From NCBI RefSeq assembly GCF_014055005.1, contig NZ_CP059570.1:930001-994000 (forward strand): 64,000 nucleotides of DNA, written 5' to 3'. Every line of letters begins with the position of its first letter. The first letter of the stretch is position 1. Shown here piece after piece: positions 26,127 through 33,969 of the stretch. The DNA comes from Neisseria dentiae. GTDB taxonomy: Bacteria; Pseudomonadota; Gammaproteobacteria; Burkholderiales; Neisseriaceae. A program made the position numbers and the translations under genes. Under the pieces are notes generated by a model that saw only the letters and a program-made list of their open reading frames with translations, had not been told where the DNA came from and did no database searches.

Positions 26127-26160
26127 AAAGGCCGTCTGAAACGGTTTTCAGACGGCCTTT
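26127..26160 (-). terminator. DUS-pair terminator of aroA
   Basis: AAAGGCCGTCTGAAA and TTTTCAGACGGCCTTT facing each other 18 bases after the aroA stop. Confidence 0.75.
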
Positions 26161-26177
26161 GCTTTTTGCTGAACGGT

Positions 26178-27470
26178 TTATTTTCTTAGCGAAGCGAACA
26201 CATCGAAATAGGTGGGGAAAGTTTTGTGCGTGCATTTCGGGTCGTTGATAACAACCGGCACGCCCAGCAGCGACACCAGTGAAAAACACATCGCCATGCG
26301 GTGGTCGTCGTAGGTGTCGATTTCGGCATTCGGCGTGAGCGCGGCGGGCGGGGTGATGCGGATGGCTTCCGGCTCTTCAACCACGGTGGCGCCCACTTTG
26401 CGCAGCTCGGCCGCCATTGCGGCGATGCGGTCGGTTTCTTTTACGCGCCACGAGCCGATGTTGCGCAGCGAGCAGGGCGCGCCCGTGGCAAGGGCGACCA
26501 CGGCCAGCGTCATGGCGGCATCGGGGATATGGTTGGCGTCTAAATCGAACGGCAGCACGGCTTGGCCGGCGGGGCGGGAAACCTCGATAAAGTTGTCGCC
26601 CCAAACCACGGCGGCGCCGATTTTTTCAAGCTCGTGCGCGAAGGCCACGTCGCCCTGAATGCTGTTTCTGCCGATGCCGGTAACGCGCACGGGTTGGCCG
26701 GAAAGCAGCCCGGCGGCGAGAAAGTAAGACGCACTCGAAGCGTCGCCTTCCACATAAACGTTTTCCGGCGCATGGTAGCGCGCGCCGGCGGGAATGTTAA
26801 ACACGCGGTAGCCGCGGTTTTCCACGTTTACGCCGAACTGCGCCATCAGTTTGAGGGTGATGTCGATATAGGGTTTGGAAATCAGCTCGCCCACCATTTC
26901 TATGGTAAACGCCTCGCCGGTGAGCGGCAGCGCCATCAAGAGCGCGGTGAGAAACTGGCTCGACACGTTGCCTTTAATCGGAATCGTGCGCACGCCGTTG
27001 TCGGCGCGCCGGTTGATTTGCAGCGGCGGGTAGTTTTCGTTGCCCAGATAGCGCACGTCGGCACCGGCAATGCGCAGGGCATCGACCAGATCGCCGATGG
27101 GGCGCTCGTGCATACGCGGCACGCCGTGCAGGTGGTAGTCGCCGCCGAGCACGGCCAAAACGGCGGTAAGCGGGCGGAAGGCGGTGCCGGCGTTGCCCAA
27201 AAACAAATCGGCGCTTTGGTTGGGAAAACGCCCGCCGCAGCCGTGCACTTTCAGACGGCCGTCTGAAAGAAATTCGAGCTTCACGCCGAGCGCTTGCAGT
27301 GCTTCGAGCATACGGTCGGTGTCGTCGGATTTGAGCAGCGAGTGGATTTCGCAGGTGTTGTCGGAGAGGGCGGCCAAAAGCAGCGTGCGGTTGCTGATGC
27401 TTTTCGAGCCGGGCAGGGCAACGGTGGAGGGTTTCAGGGCGGCGGCGGGCAGGCGGATGGATTCGGTCAT
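26178..27470 (-). CDS. aroA: 3-phosphoshikimate 1-carboxyvinyltransferase (EPSP synthase)
   Basis: Sixth step of the shikimate pathway. The 430-residue protein has PGSKSISNRTLLLAAL near the N-terminus, LGNAGTAFRPLTAVLA (class I glyphosate-sensitive pattern), VPRMHERPIGDLVDAL and the C-terminal DTYDDHRMAM and INDPKCTHKTFPTYF. An unusual feature is a 22-base perfect palindrome at 27248-27269 made of two uptake sequences overlapping by two bases inside the coding region, encoding SDGRLK. Confidence 0.96.
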   Translation of the reverse strand: MTESIRLPAAALKPSTVALPGSKSISNRTLLLAALSDNTCEIHSLLKSDDTDRMLEALQALGVKLEFLSDGRLKVHGCGGRFPNQSADLFLGNAGTAFRPLTAVLAVLGGDYHLHGVPRMHERPIGDLVDALRIAGADVRYLGNENYPPLQINRRADNGVRTIPIKGNVSSQFLTALLMALPLTGEAFTIEMVGELISKPYIDITLKLMAQFGVNVENRGYRVFNIPAGARYHAPENVYVEGDASSASYFLAAGLLSGQPVRVTGIGRNSIQGDVAFAHELEKIGAAVVWGDNFIEVSRPAGQAVLPFDLDANHIPDAAMTLAVVALATGAPCSLRNIGSWRVKETDRIAAMAAELRKVGATVVEEPEAIRITPPAALTPNAEIDTYDDHRMAMCFSLVSLLGVPVVINDPKCTHKTFPTYFDVFASLRK

Positions 27471-27538
27471 CGGGCGTTCTTTTTCGGGGAAAACGGGAAA
27501 GCCGTATTATGCCAAGAATCGCGGCCGTTGGAAAACCT

Positions 27539-27693
27539 GAGGCCTTTGCACCATCTGCGGCGCATTTCTGCGTTAGGCCTTTATGCCCTTTAAGGCACTA
27601 CCCGCCCGCTTGCCTAACTCCATGTTATGTCTGCGCCCGCTGCGCTGCTATGCTTTGAACTGCATCCGCATCTGAGGTTTTTGCAAAGGTCTC
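27539..27693. repeat. inverted-repeat element with GAGRCCTTTGCA termini (copy A)
   Basis: Starts GAGGCCTTTGCA at 27539 and ends TTTTTGCAAAGGTCTC at 27693. These termini match the GAGACCTTTGCAAAA ends of neisserial IS5/IS1106-type elements. The 155-bp interior has no coding frame. Other candidates are at 32476-32607 and 50874-51068. The rest of the 27471-27870 gap is AT-rich and must contain the dal promoter. Confidence 0.6.
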
Positions 27694-27870
27694 AAACCGC
27701 CTAAGCGGCGTTTCAGACGGCCGCAAACATGGGTGCCCGCTTTATTTTGCAGAATGCTTGTTTTTTGTTTTCAAATCGTGCAACAATGGTTACGCATTTG
27801 TAACATATTGATGTAAATAACATTTTATTTGTTTAGAATATTTATACGATTTATACAAGGAGTACGCGGC

Positions 27871-29238
27871 ATGAGCAAAAACACTTGGCTTCACATCGGC
27901 TTGGGCAGTTTCCACCGCGCCCATCAGGCATGGTATCTCAACGAATTAATCAAGCAGGGCGACGACAGTTGGACGATTGCGGCCGGCAATATCCGCAACG
28001 ACAGCGAACACACCATCGAAGCGCTCACCGCGCAAAACGGCGAATATGTGCTCGAAACCGTCAGCCCGCGCGGCGAGCGCGAATATGAGGTGATTAAGTC
28101 GATCCGCAAGCTGATTCCGTGGCAGGCCGATTTGGCGCCGCTGATCGAAGAGGGCGCTCAGGAAGCCGTTAAAGTGATTGCCTTCACCGTAACCGAGGCG
28201 GGCTATTATCTCGACAGCAATTTCAAACTGGTGCAAACCGATCCTGCGCTGAAAGCCGATTTGGCAGGCGGCAACCAAACCATTTACGGCATCATCGCCA
28301 AAATCCTCAAAAAAAGAATGCAGCTTGAAAACGGCGCCGTTACCTTGCTCTGCTGCGACAACGTGCGCCACAACGGCGAGCGCTTCCACGACGGTTTGGT
28401 CGAATTTCTCGGTTTAACCGGCCAAAACGACATCATCGAATGGATGAAAAACAACGTAACCACCCCCAACACCATGGTCGACCGCATCGTGCCGCGCCCG
28501 GCCGAAGATTTGCCCGCGCGCATTCAGGCGCAAACGGGCATAGCCGACCAAGCGCCGGTGATGGGCGAAACCTTTATCCAATGGGTGATTGAAGACAATT
28601 TCAAAGACAACGTGCGCCCCGCGCTAGAAAAAGTGGGCGTGGAGTTGGTTGAATCGGTGATTCCCTACGAAGAAGCCAAAATCCGCGTGCTCAACGTGCC
28701 GCACGCCGCCATCGCCTGGATGGGCACGCTGCTGGGCGAACTCTATATCCACGACAGCACCAATCTCGAAACCGCGCGCAAAATCGCCCACGACTACGTT
28801 ACCGAAGACGTTATCACCAGCCTCGGCAACGATTTGATCGACTTGGGTAAATACCGCGATGTGGTGTTGGACCGTTTCACCAACCCCCATATCAAAGATA
28901 CCAACCAGCGCGTGGCCGCCGACGGTTTTTCCAAAATTCCCGCCCAAATCCAGCCCACGCTGATCGAGCGTTTCAAACAGGGCGCACGCCCCGCGGCTAC
29001 CGCCAAACTGCCGGCGCTGTTTTTCGTGTTTATGGAGCGCTGGCACGAAGGCAAACTGCCCTTTGCTTATCAAGACGGTATTCTCGACGAAGCCGCCGTA
29101 CACGCGATGTATGAGTCGGCCGACCCCGTGAAAACCTTTGCCGCCGACCAAGCCCTGTTCGGCGAATTGGCAGGCAAGCCCGAGTTTGAAGCCCTGCTGC
29201 GCGAACAGGTGGAAGAAGTGCGCAAACTGATCGCTTAA
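27871..29238 (+). CDS. dalD: D-arabinitol 4-dehydrogenase
   Basis: Oxidises D-arabinitol to D-xylulose with NAD. The 455-residue polyol dehydrogenase of the mannitol dehydrogenase family begins with HIGLGSFHRAHQAWY (nucleotide-binding), and has CDNVRHNGER, NTMVDRIVPRP, and the catalytic-type EAKIRVLNVPHAAIAW and TNPHIKDTNQRVAADGFSK. Length and motifs agree with Klebsiella DalD (455 residues), more than with mannitol or fructuronate dehydrogenase. AAGGAG lies 8 bases upstream, fixing the start. First gene of a dalD-dalK-dalT set; no adjacent regulator is seen. Confidence 0.85.
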   Translation: MSKNTWLHIGLGSFHRAHQAWYLNELIKQGDDSWTIAAGNIRNDSEHTIEALTAQNGEYVLETVSPRGEREYEVIKSIRKLIPWQADLAPLIEEGAQEAVKVIAFTVTEAGYYLDSNFKLVQTDPALKADLAGGNQTIYGIIAKILKKRMQLENGAVTLLCCDNVRHNGERFHDGLVEFLGLTGQNDIIEWMKNNVTTPNTMVDRIVPRPAEDLPARIQAQTGIADQAPVMGETFIQWVIEDNFKDNVRPALEKVGVELVESVIPYEEAKIRVLNVPHAAIAWMGTLLGELYIHDSTNLETARKIAHDYVTEDVITSLGNDLIDLGKYRDVVLDRFTNPHIKDTNQRVAADGFSKIPAQIQPTLIERFKQGARPAATAKLPALFFVFMERWHEGKLPFAYQDGILDEAAVHAMYESADPVKTFAADQALFGELAGKPEFEALLREQVEEVRKLIA

Positions 29239-29243
29239 CGGCA

Positions 29244-29302
29244 CAGGCCGTCTGAAAAAACTTTACCGGTTAAGCGGTAAAAAACCATTTTCAGACGGCC
29301 TG
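29244..29302 (+). terminator. DUS-pair hairpin downstream of dalD
   Basis: CAGGCCGTCTGAAAA and TTTTCAGACGGCCTG arms, with an inner TTACCG/CGGTAA hairpin and TTTTA after. It would at least partly separate dalD from dalK. Confidence 0.6.
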
Positions 29303-29361
29303 TTTTATGCCTGAAGGCCGAAACTTTTTCAGACTAATAAGGCATTCTGAAATGCCTGATT

Positions 29362-29452
29362 GCGTCATACTCGGGCTTGACCCGAATATCGCGATTTGCT
29401 GGATGTGATTGAAAAATAACAAAGATGCCCGGGTCAAGCCCGAGCATGACGC
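29362..29452. repeat. small intergenic inverted repeat (TCATACTCGGGCTTGA type)
   Basis: GCGTCATACTCGGGCTTGAC at the left and GTCAAGCCCGAGCATGACGC at the right are near-perfect inverted arms over 91 bp. The same core occurs at 13971-14047 and 52000-52061. Confidence 0.7.
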
Positions 29453-29526
29453 AGGTGTTTTTAAGGCATTTGAGTAACTCGAAAAGGTTTAAGGCCTGTC
29501 TGAAAAAAACAAACAAAGGAGCAAAT

Positions 29527-30996
29527 ATGTATCTCGGTATCGACTACGGCACGTCCGAAATCAAAGCCCTGCTCACCGACGAAGCGGGCAATATCGTGCA
29601 AACCCACGGCGTATCCTTAAGCATTCAACGCCCGCAGCCGCATTGGTCGGAGCAGGGCGCCGATGAATGGTGGCGGGCCACACACGATTTGATGGCGGCC
29701 ATGCGCGAAAAAAGCGGCGCTGCCTGGGGGCAGATAAAAGCCGTCGGCTTATCGGGGCAGATGCACGGCGCGGTGCTGCTCGATGAAAACAACCAAGCGC
29801 TGCGCCCCGTGATTTTGTGGAACGACACCCGCAGCGAAGCCGAATGCGCCGAGCTGGAAGCCGCCGTGCCCGGCCTGCACGCGATTACCGGCAATCTGGC
29901 CATGCCCGGGTTTACCGCGCCCAAACTTTTGTGGGTGGCGAAGCACGAGCCGGAAATCTTCGCCCGAACCGCAACCGTGCTGCTGCCGAAAGACTATATC
30001 CGCCTGCGCATGACGGGCAGGAAAATATCGGAAATGTCCGACGCGGCAGGCACGCTGTGGCTCGACACCGCCAAACGCGATTGGTCAGACGAAGTATTGG
30101 CCGCCTGCAAACTCAGCCGCAACCATATGCCCGAGCTTATCGAAGGCAGCCATAACAGCGGCACGCTGCTGCCCGAAGTGGCGGCGCAATGGGGCTTGCC
30201 CGCAAACGTTATCGTGGCGGGCGGCGGGGGCGACAATGCCGCCAGCGCCGTCGGCGTGGGCGCGGTGAACGCGGGCGATGCGTTTGTTTCTTTGGGCACG
30301 TCCGGCGTGGTGTTTGTGGTGAACGACAGTTACCGCCCCGCACCCGAAAACGCCGTGCACTGCTTCTGCCATGCCTTGCCCGAACGTTGGCACCAAATGA
30401 GCGTAATGCTCAGCGCCGCCGCCTGCCTGGGCTGGTATTGCCGGCTTATCGGCGTACCGGAAGCGCAACTGATGGAAGAAATCGCCGCCTTGAGCGCAGA
30501 AGAAAAAGCCTCCGCGCCGGTTTTTCTGCCTTATCTTTCGGGCGAGCGCACGCCGCACAACGATGCCGGTGCCAGTGGCAGTTTCCACGGCATACGCCAT
30601 AGCGCAAACCGCGCGGTTATGGGTTATGCCGTGGTGGAAGGCGTGGCTTTCGGCATCGCCGACGGCGTGCGCGTGCTGCGGGAAAGCGGCACCCGGATTC
30701 AAACAGCCTCGCTGCTCGGCGGCGGCGCACGCAGCCCGTTTTGGGCGCAGCTTCTGGCCGATATTCTGAAAATAAACATCATCACCCACAAAGGCGGCGC
30801 CACCGGCGGCGCCCTCGGTGCGGCGCGGCTGGCCGCTTTGGCGTGCGGCAAAAGCGAAGCCGAAGTGTGCTTGAAGCCCGAAACCGACCGTGTCTATACG
30901 CCCGATGCAGCGCAGGCGGATTATCTCGCTGCGCGCTACCGGCAGTTCGGAGCCTTATACCGAAACGAGTTGTCGTTCAGACCGCATGGCGCTTGA
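29527..30996 (+). CDS. dalK: D-xylulokinase
   Basis: Phosphorylates D-xylulose to xylulose-5-phosphate for the pentose phosphate pathway. The 489-residue FGGY-family kinase starts MYLGIDYGTSEIKALLTDE (phosphate-1 motif), has LSGQMHGAVLLDE, ILWNDTRSEAE, the second ATPase motif SLGTSGVVFVVND and LLGGGARSPFWAQLLADI. AAGGAG six bases upstream fixes the start. Location between dalD and a DalT-like permease makes D-arabinitol the likely pathway. The flanks carry uptake-like sequences of a different dialect (29493-29504, 31001-31012). Confidence 0.88.
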   Translation: MYLGIDYGTSEIKALLTDEAGNIVQTHGVSLSIQRPQPHWSEQGADEWWRATHDLMAAMREKSGAAWGQIKAVGLSGQMHGAVLLDENNQALRPVILWNDTRSEAECAELEAAVPGLHAITGNLAMPGFTAPKLLWVAKHEPEIFARTATVLLPKDYIRLRMTGRKISEMSDAAGTLWLDTAKRDWSDEVLAACKLSRNHMPELIEGSHNSGTLLPEVAAQWGLPANVIVAGGGGDNAASAVGVGAVNAGDAFVSLGTSGVVFVVNDSYRPAPENAVHCFCHALPERWHQMSVMLSAAACLGWYCRLIGVPEAQLMEEIAALSAEEKASAPVFLPYLSGERTPHNDAGASGSFHGIRHSANRAVMGYAVVEGVAFGIADGVRVLRESGTRIQTASLLGGGARSPFWAQLLADILKINIITHKGGATGGALGAARLAALACGKSEAEVCLKPETDRVYTPDAAQADYLAARYRQFGALYRNELSFRPHGA

Positions 30997-31000
30997 ACAA

Positions 31001-31084
31001 TGCCTGTCTGAAAATACGTTTAATCTTGAAGAAACACATTACAACAATAACGTCAACAAAGCCTGTCTGAAACATTCAGACAGG
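31001..31084. repeat. variant uptake sequences of TGCCTGTCTGAA dialect
   Basis: TGCCTGTCTGAA is at 31001-31012, AGCCTGTCTGAA at 31060-31071, and an inverted TTCAGACAGG at 31075-31084 that pairs with the second as a small hairpin. GGCCTGTCTGAA also occurs at 29493-29504. All differ from the window's standard GCCGTCTGAA. Confidence 0.65.
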
Positions 31085-31123
31085 TATTAACTACCTACAC
31101 CCATTCAGAGAAAAGAGGTTTTT

Positions 31124-32410
31124 ATGAACAATTTGGAAAACGAAACCAAGCAATGGCTGGGGCTGCCCCTAAACCTGCTGTGGGGCTATGTGGCCATCGC
31201 GCTGTTTATGACGGGCGACGGCTTCGAGCTGGCGTTTTTGTCGAAATACATCACCGATTTGGGCTTCACCGAGGCGCAATCGTCTTCGGCTTTCGCCGTT
31301 TACGGTTTTGCCGCCGCACTGGCCGCGTGGATTTCCGGCGTGTTCGCCGAGATTGTCACCCCGCGCAAAGCCATGCTGGCGGGTTTTGTGATGTGGTGCG
31401 TGTTTCATGTGCTGTTTTTGGTGTTCGGCTTGGGCGGTAAAAACTACTTTTTCATCATGCTGTTTTACGGTATTCGCGGTTTTGCCTACCCGCTGTTTCT
31501 GTATTCGTTTATCGTGATGATCGTTCAAAACGTGAAAAGCACGCAAATCAGCCCCTCGATGGGTTGGTTTTGGACCACTTATTCGGTGGGTATCGGCGTG
31601 TTCGGCAGCTTTATCCCCAGCCTCACCATTCCCGCGATGGGCGAAATGGGTACGCTGTGGCTGGCGCTGGCGTTTTGCTTTGCCGGCGGCTTGGTGGCGT
31701 TGGTGATGCTGCGTAACGTCAACTCTTATTCGCCCATGCACGGTTTGTCGCGCCAACAGAAGTTTTCCGAACTCAGCCGCGCCATCACCCTGCTGGTTAC
31801 CAACCGCAATATTCTGTTTTCAAGCTGGGTGCGGATTATCAACACGCTCTCGCTGTTCGGCTTCGCCGTGATTATGCCGATGATGTTCACCAAAGAGCTG
31901 GGCTTCACCACTTCGCAATGGCTGCAAATCTGGACGGTGTTTTTCGCCACCACGCTGGTTTCCAATGTGTTTTGGGGGATTGTGGGCGAAAAATTGGGGT
32001 GGATTAAAGTGGTGCGCTGGTTCGGCTGCATCGGCATGGCACTCTCGACGCTGAGTTTTTACTATATCCCGCAGTATTACAACACCATCGCCGAAGCGGG
32101 CGTAAACGGTGCCGGCACCGCCGAATTTATGGTGGCTTGGATTCCCGCCATCCTGCTGGGCTGGTTTGTGGCCGCATTCGTGCCGATGACCGCCATTTTC
32201 ACCACCCTGGAACCCAAGCACCAAGGCGCGGCGATTTCGGTGTATAACCTGTCGGCCGGTTTGTCGAACTTTCTCGCACCCGCAATCGCCACCGTTTTGC
32301 TGCCGTATTTCAGCTTTATCGGAGTGGTTTACGCCTATACCGCGCTGTATCTGTTTGCCTTTGCGGTAACTTATTTCATCAAAGTGAAGCAGCCCGGGTT
32401 CGATACGTAA
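31124..32410 (+). CDS. dalT: D-arabinitol/ribitol permease, MFS
   Basis: Major facilitator superfamily transporter of 428 residues with 12 predicted membrane helices. It begins with LGLPLNLLWGYVAIALFMTG, has FYGIRGFAYPLFLYSFIV, FSSWVRIINTLSLFGFAVIM, and ends with GAAISVYNLSAGLSNFLAPA and a short basic tail. This is the pattern of Klebsiella DalT and RbtT. AGAGG lies upstream. The C-terminal flank at 32411-32475 has no terminator that I can see. Confidence 0.85.
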   Translation: MNNLENETKQWLGLPLNLLWGYVAIALFMTGDGFELAFLSKYITDLGFTEAQSSSAFAVYGFAAALAAWISGVFAEIVTPRKAMLAGFVMWCVFHVLFLVFGLGGKNYFFIMLFYGIRGFAYPLFLYSFIVMIVQNVKSTQISPSMGWFWTTYSVGIGVFGSFIPSLTIPAMGEMGTLWLALAFCFAGGLVALVMLRNVNSYSPMHGLSRQQKFSELSRAITLLVTNRNILFSSWVRIINTLSLFGFAVIMPMMFTKELGFTTSQWLQIWTVFFATTLVSNVFWGIVGEKLGWIKVVRWFGCIGMALSTLSFYYIPQYYNTIAEAGVNGAGTAEFMVAWIPAILLGWFVAAFVPMTAIFTTLEPKHQGAAISVYNLSAGLSNFLAPAIATVLLPYFSFIGVVYAYTALYLFAFAVTYFIKVKQPGFDT

Positions 32411-32475
32411 ATAGGGCAGGGCGCAGAGCAGAAAGCCTGATACGGAAGCACACACCGCAGTTTTTCAAACGGCAT

Positions 32476-32607
32476 GAGACTTTTGCAAAAATATCTTAAG
32501 GCCGTCTGAACATGCTTAAATCCCGTCCTTCCCGCGTAATCGGGAATGGCGGGATTCAGGTTTTATTAGGAAATGTTTTTTTGCCTGAGCGAATTTTGCA
32601 AAGATTC
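32476..32607. repeat. inverted-repeat element with GAGACTTTTGCAAAA end (copy B)
   Basis: Starts GAGACTTTTGCAAAA at 32476 and ends TTTTGCAAAGATTC at 32607, an imperfect relation to copy A. It contains an uptake sequence and a small TCCCGCG...CGGGA hairpin, as copy C also does. Confidence 0.45.
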
Positions 32608-32613
32608 CATACA

Positions 32614-32646
32614 AAGAAAAAGCACCGATTAAATCGGTGCTTTTTT
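32614..32646 (-). terminator. terminator of the tRNA transcript
   Basis: AAGCACCGATTAAATCGGTG hairpin (32620-32642) followed by T-rich sequence on the minus strand, just beyond the tRNA-Asp 3' end. Confidence 0.8.
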
Positions 32647-32657
32647 CTGAATAGGTT

Positions 32658-32734
32658 TGGCGGAGTGGACGGGGCTCGAACCCGCGACCCCCGGCGTGAC
32701 AGGCCGGTATTCTAACCAACTGAACTACCACTCC
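32658..32734 (-). tRNA. tRNA-Asp (GTC)
   Basis: Minus-strand cloverleaf with acceptor GGAGTGG/CCACTCC, anticodon loop CTGTCAC (GTC), TTCGAGCC T arm and encoded CCA. 77 nt. Confidence 0.95.
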
Positions 32735-32746
32735 GCGCAAGAAACT

Positions 32747-32822
32747 TGGTGGGTGATGACGGAGTCGAACCGCCGACATTCTGCTTGTAAGGCAGACGCT
32801 CTACCAACTGAGCTAATCACCC
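32747..32822 (-). tRNA. tRNA-Val (TAC)
   Basis: Minus-strand cloverleaf with acceptor GGGTGAT/ATCACCC, anticodon loop CTTACAA (TAC), GTTCGACTC T arm and encoded CCA. 76 nt, first of the tandem pair. Confidence 0.95.
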
Positions 32823-32843
32823 GTGTCGCGTTGCGAAGACGTG

Positions 32844-32872
32844 ATTAAACCAAAATTCAGTACGCAGCGCAA
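32844..32872 (-). promoter_or_regulatory. probable promoter of the tRNA-Val/tRNA-Asp unit
   Basis: On the minus strand TTGCGC and TTTAAT are spaced by 17 bases, about 22 bases before tRNA-Val. The -10 matches five of six consensus positions and the -35 only three. Confidence 0.45.
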
Positions 32873-33017
32873 GCGTTTTAGTGCCGTTTTTTTGTGTTTT
32901 CAGGCAAATTGTTAAAATTAAAAGAAATTACTTTTAACAATTTTATTTTGCTTTTTGCAAACTTGCCGCCGCGCCAAACGTGCGGGGCAGGGCGGCGGCA
33001 AACCGCCATGCGTGGGG

Positions 33018-33764
33018 TTAGGGCATCAGCATGCCGCCGTTTACATGCAGGGTTTGGCCGGTAATGTATTTGGCCTGGTCACTGGCTAAAAACAGCACGG
33101 CATCGGCAATATCTTGCGCGTCGCCGAATTTGCCCAACGAGGTTTGCGCTTCAAACATTTTGCGGGTTTCTTCGGGCAGGGCGCGGGTCATGTCGGTGTC
33201 GATAAAACCGGGGGCAATACAGTTGACGGTAATTCCGCGGCTGCCGACTTCGCGTGCCATAGATTTGGAAAAACCGATCAGGCCTGCTTTGGCAGCGGCA
33301 TAGTTGGCCTGTCCGGCGTTGCCCATGGCGCCTACGACGGAAGTGATGTTGATCACGCGGCCGCTGCGCTGTTTCATCATGCCGCGCAGCACGGCTTTGC
33401 TGGCTCGGAACACGGATTTGAGGTTAACCTGCATGATGTCGTCCCACTCTTCTTCTTTCATACGCATCAACAGGTTGTCGCGGGTGATGCCGGCGTTGTT
33501 GACGAGAATGTCGAGTTTGCCGAATTCTTTTTCGATGCCGGCAATCAGGTTTTCGATGCTTTCGGGTTCGGCGGCATTAAGTGCGCGGCCTTGCCCACCC
33601 CATTGTGCGAGGCGTTCGCTGATGACTTGGGCGCCGCTTTCGCTGGTAGCGGTGCCGATAACGGTGGCGCCGGCTGCGGCCAACGTGTCGGCAATCGCAG
33701 CGCCGATACCGCGGGATGCGCCGGTAACGAGGGCGGTTTTGCCACTTAAATCTTGTGAACTCAT
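33018..33764 (-). CDS. fabG: 3-oxoacyl-[acyl-carrier-protein] reductase
   Basis: NADPH-dependent reductase of fatty acid elongation. The 248-residue SDR protein has TGASRGIG (14-21), NNAGITRDNL, the catalytic Ser in INITSVVGAMG, the YAAAK Tyr-Lys pair, and the family end TLHVNGGML. It stands alone with tRNAs downstream rather than in a fab cluster. Two small hairpins lie upstream (33813-33834 and 33845-33917). Confidence 0.94.
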   Translation of the reverse strand: MSSQDLSGKTALVTGASRGIGAAIADTLAAAGATVIGTATSESGAQVISERLAQWGGQGRALNAAEPESIENLIAGIEKEFGKLDILVNNAGITRDNLLMRMKEEEWDDIMQVNLKSVFRASKAVLRGMMKQRSGRVINITSVVGAMGNAGQANYAAAKAGLIGFSKSMAREVGSRGITVNCIAPGFIDTDMTRALPEETRKMFEAQTSLGKFGDAQDIADAVLFLASDQAKYITGQTLHVNGGMLMP

Positions 33765-33812
33765 GTGGTTTCCTTTGTGGTCGGTTTGAGATTTCAGACG
33801 GCCTTATATCAT

Positions 33813-33834
33813 AAATAGATTGGTTTATCTATTT
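33813..33834. repeat. 8-bp inverted repeat upstream of fabG
   Basis: AAATAGAT/ATCTATTT around TGGTTT, about 50 bases before the fabG start. Its placement suits an operator or promoter-proximal hairpin; no regulator can be assigned. Confidence 0.4.
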
Positions 33835-33844
33835 GAGACCGCCT

Positions 33845-33917
33845 GCCGGTGAACTTATTTTCATTTACGTAACTGCCAGCGGGTTTCTGGCTTGGTGCCG
33901 AAAATAAGTTTGCCGGC
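33845..33917. repeat. compound hairpin between fabG and pncB
   Basis: Outer arms GCCGGTGAACTTATTTTC and GAAAATAAGTTTGCCGGC match at 16 of 18 positions, and an inner GCCAG/CTGGC hairpin sits in the loop. No coding content. Confidence 0.6.
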
Positions 33918-33969
33918 TGTATAGACGCAAAAACCGCCTGAAATCTTTCAGACGGCCGGTTTGCCGTTT

